A stretch of 38,149 nt of DNA from Cytobacillus purgationiresistens (GTDB lineage Bacteria; Bacillota; Bacilli; Bacillales; Cytobacillaceae), in contig NZ_JAUSUB010000042.1 in the NCBI RefSeq assembly GCF_030813235.1, positions 1 through 38,149 on the forward strand, read 5' to 3'. The position numbers were made by a program, and so were the translations under genes. Shown in pieces: positions 15,930-24,093 of this stretch (position 1 is the stretch's first letter; each line of letters starts with the position of its first letter). The notes beneath the pieces are model-generated. The model had not been told where the DNA came from and searched no databases. It saw nothing but the letters and a program-made list of their open reading frames with translations.

Positions 15930-16956
15930 TTTGTAAACCCTCTTTTACGGTTGCAATAAAGTATTTTAAAGACAAGACATCAAAATCAGGACAGTTTTGT
16001 TTTGTATTTCTATCTATTAAATTAAATATTTCTTCCACACTTTTATTTGGATAATCAAGTATTTTGTTATATGTTTCATTAAACAATATCCAAAATTCTT
16101 CGGCACAATTTTTATTAAAAAGAGCCCTCGAGAATGCTATTTTGCATTCCTCCAATGCATCTTTCCTTGATTCAGGAGGAAAGGAACTGTAGATATCAAT
16201 AAAAGGAACAGGACATGCTTTTTCAAATGGATTTTTATTAATTAATCTTCCTATTACAAGTGTTTTTATTTCTCCACTTGTTAAGTGTCGATAGTAGTAT
16301 AAAGACTGGTCAATAGAAGTTATAGTAATACTTTCTACTGGGTCCGTGTTTTTCTTATCCGTTTGAATTTTGCGAATCTCATTAAAAATTGCTGTTAGCT
16401 CATCATTTTTTGGTATTAAAGCGATATGGTCTTTAATGATAGATTTTACGTAATCACTAGGTTCTTTATCATCAATTACGAAAAGAACGTTCCTTAAAAA
16501 TTCATCTATTTTATTATCAATAATATCAGACGGATTAATATAAGTTTTTGATTGAGCTTCTTCAACTAATCCTTCTTTTAATTTTTTCAGTGAATTCTTT
16601 TGAATGTTATCTATTTTAAAAATATTTTTTATTGAATCAACACGAACCGTAGGTGATACTCCCCCAACAAATAAGATATAACTATCAAATTTAAAATTAC
16701 TAACGAAGTTTTTATATAATGTGACAAGTTCTCTTCCCAGTGCTTTTGGAGAGTTATTTTTTGATCCTTTAGATTGAATATCCCAAAGTCTACCTCCCAT
16801 TCGATCCATTCCTGTTAAATCATTAAAAAAATCTACAACAAAATAATGAATTTCATCACTGTTTTCATGGAAATTCATTAAATAAAGCAAAGCTTTTGTT
16901 TCTGAATCTGCTGCGGATTTTCTTAATTTTTCCGAGGAGGAGACTGTATAGACCAT
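15919..16956 (-). CDS. DUF4297/Cap4-like nuclease candidate (Lamassu LmuA-like)
   Basis: A 345-aa protein. Residues about 15-100 resemble the PD-(D/E)XK nuclease of DUF4297/Cap4: an N-terminal helix with E19, then VVDFFNDLTG (D46), then WDIQSKG with D59, Q61 and K63, followed by a helix (PKALGRELVTLYKNFV) and the strand YILFVGG. The remaining 240 residues are mostly helical and unrecognised; in Lamassu LmuA this part holds the effector in the ATPase complex. I start at ATG 16956, which has AAGGG eight bases upstream, not at the ATG 36 bases earlier, which has none. It is translationally coupled to the ATPase. A third small Lamassu subunit (LmuC) is not seen on this strand. Confidence 0.6.
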   Translation of the reverse strand: MVYTVSSSEKLRKSAADSETKALLYLMNFHENSDEIHYFVVDFFNDLTGMDRMGGRLWDIQSKGSKNNSPKALGRELVTLYKNFVSNFKFDSYILFVGGVSPTVRVDSIKNIFKIDNIQKNSLKKLKEGLVEEAQSKTYINPSDIIDNKIDEFLRNVLFVIDDKEPSDYVKSIIKDHIALIPKNDELTAIFNEIRKIQTDKKNTDPVESITITSIDQSLYYYRHLTSGEIKTLVIGRLINKNPFEKACPVPFIDIYSSFPPESRKDALEECKIAFSRALFNKNCAEEFWILFNETYNKILDYPNKSVEEIFNLIDRNTKQNCPDFDVLSLKYFIATVKEGLQNDN

Positions 16957-17126
16957 ATTATTTTCCCTTTCTAGCAATAGTTTTAATTTCATTGTATATT
17001 AAAGGTAAGAAACAATCTAATCTTTTAACTCAAATTATTCACAGAATAATAGATTAAGCATTATTCGTGATGTTTTCTATTCTAATAATTGACAATCAAC
17101 ATACCTATCTTTAGGAGGAACTTTTA

Positions 17127-17714
17127 ATGAAATTTAAACTAACTGTTTCAATATGATTTACTGGTATTTTTCTGTTAAGAATATTGAAACCAGAATTAAA
17201 TATTGATTCGATTTCGGTAATGCTAATTGTATTAGCGTTAGTGCCTTGGTTTATTCAATACATAAAATCTTTAGAAATAAATGGTCTTGGTAAAGTTGAG
17301 TTAATTACAGAGGACCAAAAACAAGCAATCCAGAAAAACGCCGATGAAGCAGGGATTTTTACTGGTACTAAAGAGAACAAAATAAGTAGTAATTATACAT
17401 TTTATAATTTAAGATATGAAGATCCAAAACTTGCTCTTGCAGGTTTAAGAATTGAGTTAGAAAAAACTTTGATTAAATTAGTTGAAAAGAACTCTCTCGA
17501 TGGTCAACGACTTGGTCTAAATAAAATGACTAACATTTTATCAAAAAACAATATCATTACTAGCAGTGAAAGTTCATTGATATATGATATTTCAGGTATT
17601 TTAAATCGTGCCGTTCACAGCCAATTGGGTGAGTATAACAGTGAAACTTTTGACTGGGTTTTTGATGTGGGAGTGAAACTGTTAGACTCACTTGGAAAAA
17701 AGTTAAGTGAATAG
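17127..17714 (+). pseudogene. Membrane-anchored DUF4145/HEPN-like gene with a premature TGA
   Basis: AGGAGG at 17113-17118 precedes ATG 17127 with ideal spacing, but this frame meets TGA at 17154-17156 after nine codons. The same frame then stays open to 17714. Read through, the N-terminus would be two hydrophobic segments (TGIFLLRIL and VMLIVLALVPWFIQYI) before a soluble domain. The soluble part (LRYEDPKLALAGLRIELEK and LNRAVHSQLGEY) resembles DUF4145-type or HEPN-like helical domains. A 176-aa product could still start at TTG 17184, but no ribosome site precedes it. It lies at the right end of the cargo, divergent from the nuclease-ATPase pair. Either the gene is broken or the base is an error. 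Confidence 0.65.
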
Positions 17715-17715
17715 G

Positions 17716-17745
17716 CAAATAAAAAGACGTTCAAAGATTTGAACG
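17716..17745 (-). terminator. Hairpin with a minus-strand T-run at the element's right end
   Basis: CGTTCAAA (17728-17735) pairs with TTTGAACG (17738-17745). On the minus strand the stem is followed by TCTTTTTATTTG. It starts just past the stop of the plus-strand gene, but the T-run serves leftward transcription, so it would stop read-through from rlmCD entering the element. Confidence 0.65.
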
Positions 17746-17973
17746 CCCTATTCTGATTAGGTGCAATTGTACTTTTTTTACCTTACAACCACCGTTAAAA
17801 ATAGTATCACCAATTCTTAATTAGTGATTTTTATATTTATTCTATTGTGTTCCCACACCCCAGATCAATTACCACCGAAACGGTAATGTGGTTTTTCAGT
17901 ACTTTATTCCTCGTTTTCTCACCTTCTCCCACAAACACAAAATGCTTGTGAAAGTGTTTAAAACTAAGGATTT
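17746..17973. other. Probable ICE right-end / rlmCD junction
   Basis: No gene is seen in these 228 bases. They hold an inverted repeat, ATTACC (17869-17874) with GGTAAT (17881-17886), around a central ACCG-AAA-CGGT-like core, and AT-rich spacer. The stretch divides ICE-type genes from the ordinary rlmCD-dgkB chromosome. The 3' end of the rum/rlmCD gene is, from what I recall, a known integration site of several Firmicute ICEs, so attR (or attL) should lie here or in the last codons of rlmCD. The core cannot be defined because the other att copy is outside the window. Confidence 0.45.
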
Positions 17974-19350
17974 CTATATAGTTTCTCTTTGTAGCAACGA
18001 TACACACTCCACATGCATCGTCTGCGGAAACATATCCACCGGCTGCACTTCAAGCGTTGTATATCCTCCATCCTCCAGTACGCGCAAATCCCTCGCCAAA
18101 GTCCCCGGATTACAAGAAACATAAACAACCTTCTTAGGCTTCATAGCAATAATCGTCTGCAACAAAGCTTCGTCACAGCCCTTACGAGGCGGATCAACTA
18201 CCAGCACATCAGCAGCATTCCCTTCCTCATACCAATTAGGAATCACTTCTTCCGCTTTTCCAACCGCAAATTCCGCATTACTAATTCCGTTCAACTCAGC
18301 ATTACGCTTTGCATCCTCAATCGCCTCGGGCACAATTTCCACTCCAAAAACCTTCTTAGCCTTTTGTGCTAAAAACAGAGAAATCGTCCCAATCCCGCAA
18401 TAAGCATCAATTACACTTTCCTCTCCGGTCAAATCAGCATATTCCAGTGCCTTTTCATACAAGACCTTCGTCTGGTCAGGGTTCACCTGATAAAAAGAAC
18501 GAGCGGAGATGGCAAATTTGATGTCTCCGATATTGTCGTAGATGACTTCTTCTCCCCAAAGGACGCGGGTTTCGTCGCCCATAATCACATTGGTTTTCTT
18601 CGTGTTGACGTTTTGCACAATCGATTTTACTCCGTCAATGCTTTCGGCGATTTCTTCAATGATCTTGTTTTTATTCGAGAGGTCGTTTGTTCTTGTGACG
18701 AGCACGATCATGACTTCTCCTGTTACTAGGCCGTAGCGGGCCATGATGTGGCGGAGCTCGCCTTTGTGTCGGCCTTCGTCGTAGGCGCGGACGCCGTGGC
18801 GGCTGCAAATTTCTTTGACCCTTTGGATGACTTCATCGTTTTTTTCCTGCTGGATGAGGCAGGCTTTCATGTCGATGATTTGGTGGGTTCTTTGCTGGTA
18901 GAAGCCGCCGATGAGGCCGCCTTCTTGCTCGCCGATTGGGACCTGTGATTTGTTGCGGTAGCGCCATGGATCCTGCATGCCGAGTGTTGGGTGCACCTTT
19001 ACATCCTCAAGCTTGCCGATTCGGGTTAGGACGTCGCGCACCTGCTTTTCTTTTGCTAGGAGCTGGCCTTCATAGCTGAGGTGCTGGAGCTGACAGCCGC
19101 CGCATTCTTTGTAGATTGGGCATAGTGGTTTGACGCGGTAGGGACTCTCTTCATAGGTTTCAATGAGACGTCCGAATCCGTAGCCTTTGTTGGCTTTGAT
19201 GACTTTGACCTTTGCCTTTTCTCCTGGGAGGGCATTCGGGACAAATAAGGGATAGCCGTCGACTTTGGCAACGCCAGCGCCCTCGTGGGTTAGGTCTTCG
19301 AATTCTACATCTATATAATCGTTTTTAGTTACGGGTAATGTTCTGCTCAT
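17974..19350 (-). CDS. rlmCD: 23S rRNA (uracil-5-)-methyltransferase RlmCD
   Basis: A 458-aa enzyme that adds a methyl group to C5 of uridines in 23S rRNA (U747 and U1939 in Gram-positives). An N-terminal TRAM domain (about 1-65, [20 protein letters not shown]) is followed by the iron-sulfur cysteines in [14 protein letters not shown], the SAM-binding motif [16 protein letters not shown], and the catalytic cysteine in [15 protein letters not shown]. The conserved end is [14 protein letters not shown], followed by a short tail [15 protein letters not shown] precedes the ATG. The tail beyond HVECV could be supplied by the integrated element, since the gene's 3' end is the likely attachment site. 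Downstream of dgkB, as in B. subtilis. Confidence 0.95.
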   Translation of the reverse strand: MSRTLPVTKNDYIDVEFEDLTHEGAGVAKVDGYPLFVPNALPGEKAKVKVIKANKGYGFGRLIETYEESPYRVKPLCPIYKECGGCQLQHLSYEGQLLAKEKQVRDVLTRIGKLEDVKVHPTLGMQDPWRYRNKSQVPIGEQEGGLIGGFYQQRTHQIIDMKACLIQQEKNDEVIQRVKEICSRHGVRAYDEGRHKGELRHIMARYGLVTGEVMIVLVTRTNDLSNKNKIIEEIAESIDGVKSIVQNVNTKKTNVIMGDETRVLWGEEVIYDNIGDIKFAISARSFYQVNPDQTKVLYEKALEYADLTGEESVIDAYCGIGTISLFLAQKAKKVFGVEIVPEAIEDAKRNAELNGISNAEFAVGKAEEVIPNWYEEGNAADVLVVDPPRKGCDEALLQTIIAMKPKKVVYVSCNPGTLARDLRVLEDGGYTTLEVQPVDMFPQTMHVECVSLLQRETI

Positions 19351-19395
19351 TTTTTTCTTCCTTTACTGGTGGATTCCGTCCGTTATGCTAGCAAG

Positions 19396-19404
19396 ATTGT
19401 ATCA
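19396..19404 (-). promoter_or_regulatory. Extended -10 promoter candidate of rlmCD
   Basis: The minus strand reads TGATACAAT, that is a TG one base before TACAAT, an extended -10. No clear -35 is seen. It lies about 45 bases ahead of the rlmCD ATG and after the dgkB terminator. Confidence 0.5.
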
Positions 19405-19460
19405 TAAATTGGATGAGAATACGAAAAGCGGATTTTTTTGAAAATATACGTTTGTGGACA

Positions 19461-19492
19461 AATAAAAAAGTGCACACTATTGTGCGCACTTT
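19461..19492 (-). terminator. Terminator of dgkB
   Basis: A stem of AAGTGCACAC (from 19468) with GTGCGCACTT (19482-19491), loop TATT, followed on the minus strand by TTTTTTATTTG. It lies immediately after the dgkB stop. Confidence 0.85.
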
Positions 19493-19495
19493 GAT

Positions 19496-20425
19496 TTAAT
19501 CTCTTTGCAAATCTGCAGGCATGTCCTCTTTGCGGATTTTATCAAGCGGTACGAAGACCTCGAGATGTCTGTATAGGTTGACAAATTCTGCCGGCAGGAT
19601 GCCGCCGAATTCTCCGTCGAGGTTGAGCTGGACTTTTTCCTTTGAATGGACCTTTACGCGGTTTGCTTTCGTGTAGATGACGTGCGGGTCATTTAAGTGC
19701 TCTCCTCGCAGGGCAAGTGTCACGATTCTAATGAACTCTGCTAGGTTGGTTTTCTTCAATATTAATAAGGTAAACATGCCGTCATTGATCGATGCGTCCG
19801 GTGCGAGCTTTTCAAAGCCGCCGACGGAGTTAGTTAAGCCTACCAGGAAAAGCAGGACCTCGCCATCAAAGACTTTGCCGTCAAATTCGATGCTGACTTC
19901 CGTTGATTTGATGGAAGGCAGCATTTCAATGCCTTTTAAATAGTAGGCGAGCTGGCCGATCATCGTTTTCAGCTTGCTTGGCACTTCGTAGGTGAGCTCG
20001 GTCATGCGGCCGCCGCCTGCGATATTTATAAAATATTTATCATTCATACGTCCGATATCTACTGGAATTGTGTCTCCCTTGGCAATGATATCAGCTGCTA
20101 CCTCTATATCTCTTGGAATATGGAGCGCTCGGGCAAAATCATTGGTCGTTCCAGTTGGAATGACTCCAAGCTTCGGTCGATACGGCTGCTCTGCTATTCC
20201 GTTCACGACTTCGTTTATTGTTCCATCTCCACCTGCAGCGACAACGAGATCAAAGCGACTGTCGACCGCTTTGCGGGCAGCCTCTGTTGCGTCTCCTTCG
20301 CCTGTCGTAGCATGGCAAGATGTTTCATAGCCAGCACGTTCAAGCTTTTGCAGCACTTCCGCCAAATGCTTCTTAAATATCTCCCGGCCGGAAGTAGGAT
20401 TATAAATAATTCTTGCTCTCTTCAT
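19496..20425 (-). CDS. dgkB: Diacylglycerol kinase DgkB
   Basis: A 309-aa soluble lipid kinase that returns diacylglycerol from lipoteichoic acid synthesis to phosphatidate. The N-terminal catalytic domain shows the family motifs IIYNPTSGRE (5-14), VVAAGGDGTINEVVNG (near 61-76) and LGVIPTGTTNDFARAL (near 86-101). The C-terminal beta-sandwich includes LNLDGEFGG. Length and neighbours (rlmCD downstream) match Bacillus DgkB. It has a promoter at 20482-20510 and its own terminator. Confidence 0.95.
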   Translation of the reverse strand: MKRARIIYNPTSGREIFKKHLAEVLQKLERAGYETSCHATTGEGDATEAARKAVDSRFDLVVAAGGDGTINEVVNGIAEQPYRPKLGVIPTGTTNDFARALHIPRDIEVAADIIAKGDTIPVDIGRMNDKYFINIAGGGRMTELTYEVPSKLKTMIGQLAYYLKGIEMLPSIKSTEVSIEFDGKVFDGEVLLFLVGLTNSVGGFEKLAPDASINDGMFTLLILKKTNLAEFIRIVTLALRGEHLNDPHVIYTKANRVKVHSKEKVQLNLDGEFGGILPAEFVNLYRHLEVFVPLDKIRKEDMPADLQRD

Positions 20426-20481
20426 TACCCATCATCCTAATAGTAAAATTAAAATAATCTAAGATTGTCCCATCTTTTTAC

Positions 20482-20510
20482 ATCATAGCCGATTGCTGTA
20501 TATATAGCAA
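20482..20510 (-). promoter_or_regulatory. Sigma-A-type promoter of dgkB
   Basis: The minus strand carries TTGCTA (20510-20505), a 17-base spacer and TATGAT (20487-20482). The leader to the dgkB ATG is about 50 bases. Confidence 0.65.
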
Positions 20511-20597
20511 TTTTGTTACTATCCTATTCTATTCAATTCAGTGTGGGAAGACAAGTTAAATTTACTGGCATTCCAGGAAACTGGAGACGCCAATTTT

Positions 20598-21245
20598 CTA
20601 AATGCCCAACAGTGCACCGAAGAGTCCAAACGAGAGACTGATAACCATCAATATAATTGCAATCGTCCAGGCAACCACCTTGGAAAGCTTGCCAATGCGC
20701 TGCAGTCCAATGGCTCCCAGGATAATTTGCCAAATGATGAATGCTTGGCTTACGAAATATTGATAAATGATCAATAGCGTAATCGCCACCAGTTTTCCGC
20801 TCATTCCCGTTTCTTTAAATACGAAGGCATAGATGCTCATCCCAATAACAAAACCAAGCGCTCCTATGAACAGAATATGTGCATTCATAGAAAATAATTG
20901 TTTGAACGTCACTTCCGTTCCAATGACCTTAGTAATGATTAAATGAATAGCACTAAGAATGAGTATGATAACGGTCGGGATAAATAAACCAGTGCCCACG
21001 ATAATCGTGCGAATCAGCCAGAGTACAATCATCCACTCTTCCATAGCATCCATATTAATCCAAATAAGCAGCTTCTCAATCAGCGTCGAAACAAAAAACA
21101 TGCCCACGCTAAACATTAAACTGGTTATGATTAACGGTACCCAGACTGTCGGATTCTGCTTGATTCGATCGAATTGTTTATTAGGACTCCATATCATCCC
21201 CCACAAACTTGGCCTTTCCAATTGATTCTCCTTTTCAGAATCCAT
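20598..21245 (-). CDS. Yip1-family membrane protein (YknW paralogue)
   Basis: A 215-aa membrane protein with five hydrophobic segments. Its N-terminal motif SLWGMIWSPNKQFDRIKQNP is nearly the same as that of YknW encoded at 25227-25886 (LLGMIWSPTEQFDRIKQNP), and both share FKQLFSMN or FRQLFSMN in the middle. It is therefore a second copy, not linked to a transporter of its own. In B. subtilis YknW helps assemble the YknXYZ complex; this copy may have a related role with another partner. AGGGAG precedes the ATG. No clear promoter or terminator was found. Confidence 0.8.
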   Translation of the reverse strand: MDSEKENQLERPSLWGMIWSPNKQFDRIKQNPTVWVPLIITSLMFSVGMFFVSTLIEKLLIWINMDAMEEWMIVLWLIRTIIVGTGLFIPTVIILILSAIHLIITKVIGTEVTFKQLFSMNAHILFIGALGFVIGMSIYAFVFKETGMSGKLVAITLLIIYQYFVSQAFIIWQIILGAIGLQRIGKLSKVVAWTIAIILMVISLSFGLFGALLGI

Positions 21246-21628
21246 CTAATCTCGCTCCCTTTCAGATGATAGCAGTATAGAAAGTGTAAAATTTTGATAT
21301 ATGCTAGTTGATAACAATCATTTCTATGTCTCGATAAATCAATGATATTAATGAAACTTTAGGCTAATCTTTTATAGATTGAACCAACTAAGAAGTGATA
21401 AAATTTGATTTAGTAGATGCAGAACCTATTACAGATAAAAGCAAAGATTGCTATAATGCTGTAGATCTATAAAATGAGAAATTGCTGACCTCAAACAGAT
21501 CAAGAAATGAGCAAACTGAATGAATCAGTGAATTTTATTACTTAACACCTGAATAGAATAAAATAAAGAATGGCAAATGATCCTGTTTCTGTTATTGGTT
21601 TTATGTGAACTTAAGGAGTAGTGATTGA
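21246..21628. other. Intergenic region between divergent genes
   Basis: These 383 bases separate the Yip1 paralogue from the lipoprotein gene. Apart from the promoter noted at 21429-21457 I see no convincing coding remnant, tRNA or structured RNA. The sequence is AT-rich, with short open stretches in all frames. Confidence 0.5.
21429..21457 (+). promoter_or_regulatory. Sigma-A-type promoter upstream of the lipoprotein gene
   Basis: TTACAG (21429-21434), a 17-base spacer and TATAAT (21452-21457), with TG one base before the -10. This is near consensus. It implies an untranslated leader of roughly 165 bases before the ATG at 21629. Confidence 0.6.
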
Positions 21629-22006
21629 ATGAAAATCCCCAAGTTTCTGTTTCCTTATATTTTTATTTTATTTCTTATCTCTGGTTGCTCAGAACGAACA
21701 GTTGAATTTAATGAGTTATACGATGGTGATTTAAGCAAAATAGAAAAGATTACTATTGTTGACGGATCATCGGGATATAGCATAATAATAAATTCCAAAG
21801 ATGACATATCAGCATTAATAGATGAGCCTAACAGTGCAACCTATACCCTTACTAATATAGATAAAGATGAGATAAATGGAACATTATTTGGAGTGGCCTT
21901 CTATGAAAAAGCAAATCATACAGACCCTGTATTTACAATGACAACAAATGTAACTGATCATAAGGTATTTGAATCCAACGCCGACCTTGCAACTATATTT
22001 AGTTAG
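21629..22006 (+). CDS. Small lipoprotein of unknown function
   Basis: A 125-aa secreted lipoprotein. A hydrophobic signal peptide (FLFPYIFILFLIS) ends in the lipobox LISGC, so cleavage before the cysteine near residue 20 and lipid attachment are expected. The mature part is acidic and rich in Asp, Asn and Thr (ELYDGDLSKIEKITIVDGSS), with alternating strand-like segments. I recognise no named family. AAGGAG lies ten bases before the ATG. It stands alone on the plus strand between two Yip1-type genes. Confidence 0.7.
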   Translation: MKIPKFLFPYIFILFLISGCSERTVEFNELYDGDLSKIEKITIVDGSSGYSIIINSKDDISALIDEPNSATYTLTNIDKDEINGTLFGVAFYEKANHTDPVFTMTTNVTDHKVFESNADLATIFS

Positions 22007-22032
22007 TATTATGAAAAAGGACAAGAAAATAA

Positions 22033-22131
22033 TTAATTCACTCTCGGATAATCCTTTATCCGATCAAATTGCACAATCGGTCTTGTAATTATTTCTAGTA
22101 AACTCGGCTTCTTCTCTATGTTACTATCCAT
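22033..22131 (-). pseudogene. N-terminal remnant of a third Yip1-family gene
   Basis: A 32-codon ORF with a good ribosome site (GGAGGAG ahead of the ATG) encodes KKPSLLEIITRPIVQFDRIK and then stops at DYPRVN. The first 30 residues align with the N-termini of the two intact Yip1 proteins in this window (KPSLLGMIWSPTEQFDRIK), after which the membrane part is missing. It follows the yknZ terminator. It is best read as the stub of a deleted paralogue. Confidence 0.6.
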
Positions 22132-22162
22132 CTCGCAATTTCTCCTCCGTATTAACAGTAAT

Positions 22163-22203
22163 AAAAATTCGAAAAAGAAGTGTGAGCATCATCCCCACAC
22201 TTC
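22163..22203 (-). terminator. Terminator of yknWXYZ
   Basis: GAAGTGTG (22177-22184) pairs with CACACTTC (22196-22203). The minus strand continues with TTTTTCGAATTTTTATT. It lies just after the yknZ stop. Confidence 0.8.
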
Positions 22204-22210
22204 CCTTCAA

Positions 22211-23404
22211 CTATTCATAACGCAACGCTTCAATCGGATCAAGCTTCGAGGCCTTGCTTGCCGGCAATATCCCAAATACGACTCCTATCAGCATAGAGAA
22301 CAGCATACCGCCTAATACGACCTGCCAAGAAATTAATGATGGCCAGCCGGCAAAGATGGAAATGAGCGAGGTCACACCCCAGCCCATCAGGATGCCTGCG
22401 ATCCCACCGATCAGGGTTAATGTAACAGACTCGATGAGAAATTGTGTGAGCACTTGGGATCTAGTTGCGCCAAGCGCCTTCCTGATACCAATTTCTCTCG
22501 TTCTTTCTGTCACTGAGACGAGCATGATGTTCATGACGCCTATCCCTCCAACGAATAGAGAGATTCCAGCGATGCTGCTAATAATGAGGGTCATGATCTT
22601 CGTTATTTGACCAATTCCTGCCGCGATTTCTTCCATATTAATAACCTGGTAGGACTCCTCGGTATTATGCCTCTGATTCATGAGGCCGGCGGCTTTCTTG
22701 CCGACTACCTGAAGCTGATCGGCAGAATCTGCCTGCAGGGTCACTTGTGAAATCTTGCTGCTGCCATAGATAGTTAGCCATGTTTCACTTGGAATATAAA
22801 CCTCTAGTGAACCAAATGAGAAGATCCCCGTCGGCTTATCCAGCACGCCTATGATTTCAACAGGCTGGTAGCCAATTCTGATGATTTCACCAATTGCCGA
22901 TTTTTCCGGGAATAGCTCTTCCTGAAGAGAGAAACTGACGACTGCCACCCTGCGTCCGCCAAGAAAATCAGCAGAGGAAAAGGATCTGCCTGTTTCTGTA
23001 TCGAGGCTATTCAATTCAAAATAGGCTGAGTTAATTCCCATTATAGTGCTGTCAGCTTTTTCTTCTAAATAGCCGACTTGGCCAAATTCCATGCTGGAAG
23101 CGACGACTCTTTTAATTTCAGGGATTTGTTCGATGGCGCGAATATCCTCTTGTGAGAAAGCTGATTCATTAAAAACATTCGGATTTGCCATGATTTCTTC
23201 CTCTGACGGCTGATAGAATAACTCCACCGTGTTGCCCGGCCCTGTGAGCTGAGACTTCAGCATGGCTTCTCCGCCTTGTCCAATCGCTACAACAATAATG
23301 ACAGAGCCGACACCAATAATGATGCCAATCATCGTCAGAATTGATCTCATTTTATGCGCCCTTATCGAGCTTAAAGCCATTTTCAAGCTTTCAATAAAAC
23401 TCAT
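22211..23404 (-). CDS. yknZ: MacB/FtsX-type permease YknZ
   Basis: A 397-aa permease of the ABC-type YknWXYZ complex. The N-terminal cytoplasmic start ALSSIRAHKMRSILTMIGIIIGVGSVIIV leads into the first membrane helix, followed by a large extracytoplasmic MacB-like domain (about 45-265). Three C-terminal helices carry the FtsX-family motif VTERTREIGIRKALGATRSQVLTQFL. The complex protects Bacillus cells from the SdpC toxin and similar envelope attack. Its ATG overlaps the yknY stop (ATGA), and a terminator follows. Confidence 0.92.
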   Translation of the reverse strand: MSFIESLKMALSSIRAHKMRSILTMIGIIIGVGSVIIVVAIGQGGEAMLKSQLTGPGNTVELFYQPSEEEIMANPNVFNESAFSQEDIRAIEQIPEIKRVVASSMEFGQVGYLEEKADSTIMGINSAYFELNSLDTETGRSFSSADFLGGRRVAVVSFSLQEELFPEKSAIGEIIRIGYQPVEIIGVLDKPTGIFSFGSLEVYIPSETWLTIYGSSKISQVTLQADSADQLQVVGKKAAGLMNQRHNTEESYQVINMEEIAAGIGQITKIMTLIISSIAGISLFVGGIGVMNIMLVSVTERTREIGIRKALGATRSQVLTQFLIESVTLTLIGGIAGILMGWGVTSLISIFAGWPSLISWQVVLGGMLFSMLIGVVFGILPASKASKLDPIEALRYE

Positions 23405-24093
23405 ATGGATTGCCCCCTGTCACCATGGGCAGAGGATACGATGATGCCATCTCTGACAAAGATCGTTTTTCGTGCATATTCAGCAATTTCCGGTTCGTGG
23501 GTAACGATGATAATCGTTGCCCCTTCTTTATTCAGCTGGAGAAATAGCTCCATGATGGTCTCGCTTGTTTTCGTATCAAGGGCACCGGTTGGTTCGTCCG
23601 CTAATATCAGCTTCGGTTCGTTGACAATCGCACGGGCAATGGCTACACGCTGCTTCTGGCCACCAGACAGGGCATTGGGCAGCTGATCCATGCGATCTTC
23701 TAATCCAACCTTAATTAAAGCTCTCCTTGCCCTTTCAATTCGCTCTTTCTTAGGAACGCCGCTGTAAATCATCGGCAGCTCCACGTTTTTAAGAGCGGTT
23801 AATCTGGGCAGTAAATGAAACTGCTGAAATACAAAGCCAATCGACTGATTTCTTACACGGGCAAGGTCGATATCCTTATATTGAGAGATATCCTCTCCAG
23901 ATAATTTATATGTACCGCTCGTCGGCTGATCGAGACAGCCAATCAGATTCATTAGCGTCGATTTCCCTGACCCGGAAGGACCCATAATAGCAATGGACTC
24001 CCCCTGTTCAATGGTCAAATCGATATTTTTCAGAATATCGACCATTTCCTTACCAATTTGATAGGATTTAGTGATTTGCTTCAGCTCAATCAT
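23401..24093 (-). CDS. yknY: ABC transporter ATPase YknY (MacB/LolD type)
   Basis: A 230-aa ATPase. Walker A is MGPSGSGKSTLMNLIG (37-52), the Q-loop lies in FVFQQFHLLPRLTALKNVELP, the signature is LSGGQKQRVAIARA, Walker B is LILADEPTGALD, and the switch histidine is in IIVTHEPEIAEYA. The form is that of LolD/MacB-type ATPases that drive mechanotransmission rather than classical import. Overlaps of four bases with both neighbours show coupled translation. Confidence 0.94.
   Translation of the reverse strand: MIELKQITKSYQIGKEMVDILKNIDLTIEQGESIAIMGPSGSGKSTLMNLIGCLDQPTSGTYKLSGEDISQYKDIDLARVRNQSIGFVFQQFHLLPRLTALKNVELPMIYSGVPKKERIERARRALIKVGLEDRMDQLPNALSGGQKQRVAIARAIVNEPKLILADEPTGALDTKTSETIMELFLQLNKEGATIIIVTHEPEIAEYARKTIFVRDGIIVSSAHGDRGQSI

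Noticed and set aside
10358..16956. Hachiman, Gabija or Wadjet system
   Set aside because: No DUF1837 protein, no single-chain ATPase-TOPRIM, and no JetABCD set is seen. The motifs fit a DUF4297-like nuclease with a Rad50-like ATPase better.
17888..18124. Plus-strand ORF of 78 codons over the rlmCD 3' end
   Set aside because: It mostly runs antisense to the conserved rlmCD coding sequence, has no ribosome site and resembles no family.
22040..22080. Terminator hairpin TCGGATA/TATCCGA
   Set aside because: It lies inside the Yip1 stub, where the codons for FDRIKDYPR explain the sequence, and it has no T-run.
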